Source: Nostoc sp. CHAB 5715 | Lineage (GTDB): Bacteria; Cyanobacteriota; Cyanobacteriia; Cyanobacteriales; Nostocaceae | Direction: 5' to 3' | DNA: 5,561 nt | Assembly (NCBI RefSeq): GCF_020829685.1 | Contig: NZ_JAIVFR010000488.1 | Span: 1 to 5,561 of the forward strand | Position numbers and translations under genes: made by a program | Notes under the pieces: generated by a model | Seen by the model: the letters and a program-made list of their open reading frames with translations, nothing else | What the model was told of the DNA's origin: nothing | Databases searched by the model: none | Part shown: piece by piece, positions 5,388-5,561 of the stretch | How the letters are laid out: every line of letters begins with the position of its first letter | Numbering within the stretch: the stretch's first letter is position 1

Positions 5388-5553
5388 TTAAAGCCAACGC
5401 TCCAAATTGAATCATCCATCCAGCCGCACTTACAATCCCAATGCAACCTTGAGGTCTAGCTCCGGTCAAATAAAAAACTAATCCAGCCGGGCTGACACCT
5501 GCTTGGAAAACCAAAGCAGTTGCTGATCTTTGATTCCAGCTTTCATTAATCCG
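5320..5553 (-). pseudogene. Hydrophobic open frame, possible membrane-protein remnant
   Basis: The minus-strand frame opens right after a TAA at 5556-5554 and runs 77 codons to TGA 5322-5320. The part outside the neighbouring gene shows two hydrophobic stretches, ALVFQAGVSPAGLVFYLTG and GCIGIVSAAGWMIQFGALAL, that would suit membrane helices joined by a short ARPQ turn. The last 68 bp lie antisense within the 110-residue gene and are probably chance continuation. There is no ATG; TTG 5514 is the nearest start and lacks a Shine-Dalgarno. I read it as a possible truncated remnant of a membrane protein, not a working gene. It could equally be an accidental open frame. Confidence 0.3.
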
Positions 5554-5561
5554 TTAACAGT

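Noticed and set aside
1..5561. CRISPR array, tRNA, rRNA or intact insertion sequence
   Set aside because: No regular spaced repeats, no tRNA-like cloverleaf segments and no transposase with terminal inverted repeats were seen on either strand by reading.

Overview
The window looks like accessory sequence from a filamentous-type cyanobacterium. Three perfect HIP1 octamers (GCGATCGC at 845-852, 1793-1800 and 2735-2742), moderate to low GC and several recognisable cyanobacterial protein types support this. The exact genus cannot be read from the sequence.

Layout from left to right. At 3-107 there is a possible C-terminal end of a plus-strand gene cut by the window edge. At 226-1917 there is an intact M3-family oligoendopeptidase (plus), the only large complete gene. 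From 1903 to 3168, on the minus strand, lies a block of gene debris. In the direction of transcription it holds the N-terminal part of a small HNH nuclease, a VOC (glyoxalase-fold) protein lacking its N-terminus and the end of its second domain, and about 100 codons of a condensation/acyltransferase-type domain cut short against the peptidase gene. All three pieces share one reading frame, broken by a single TAG. From 3169 to 3771 there is no convincing gene: a strong bidirectional intrinsic terminator (3236-3268) and a GC-richer island (about 3411-3600) of unknown nature. From 3772 to 4794, minus strand, come a small VOC protein and upstream of it a complete VapBC-type toxin-antitoxin pair with a 4-bp ATGA overlap. 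At 5055-5387 a 110-residue hypothetical protein lies on the plus strand, divergent from vapBC. At the right edge there is a hydrophobic minus-strand open frame, possibly a remnant.

The functional units are the peptidase (cytosolic peptide turnover) and the vapBC module (PIN-domain RNase plus its ribbon-helix-helix-like antitoxin). The small VOC gene may be co-transcribed with vapBC or have its own promoter overlapping the vapC stop. I found no clear evidence for a new multi-gene system. The most unusual structures are the three-part in-frame chimera at 1903-3168 and a 9-bp tandem duplication inside vapB that adds three residues between the predicted helices of the antitoxin.
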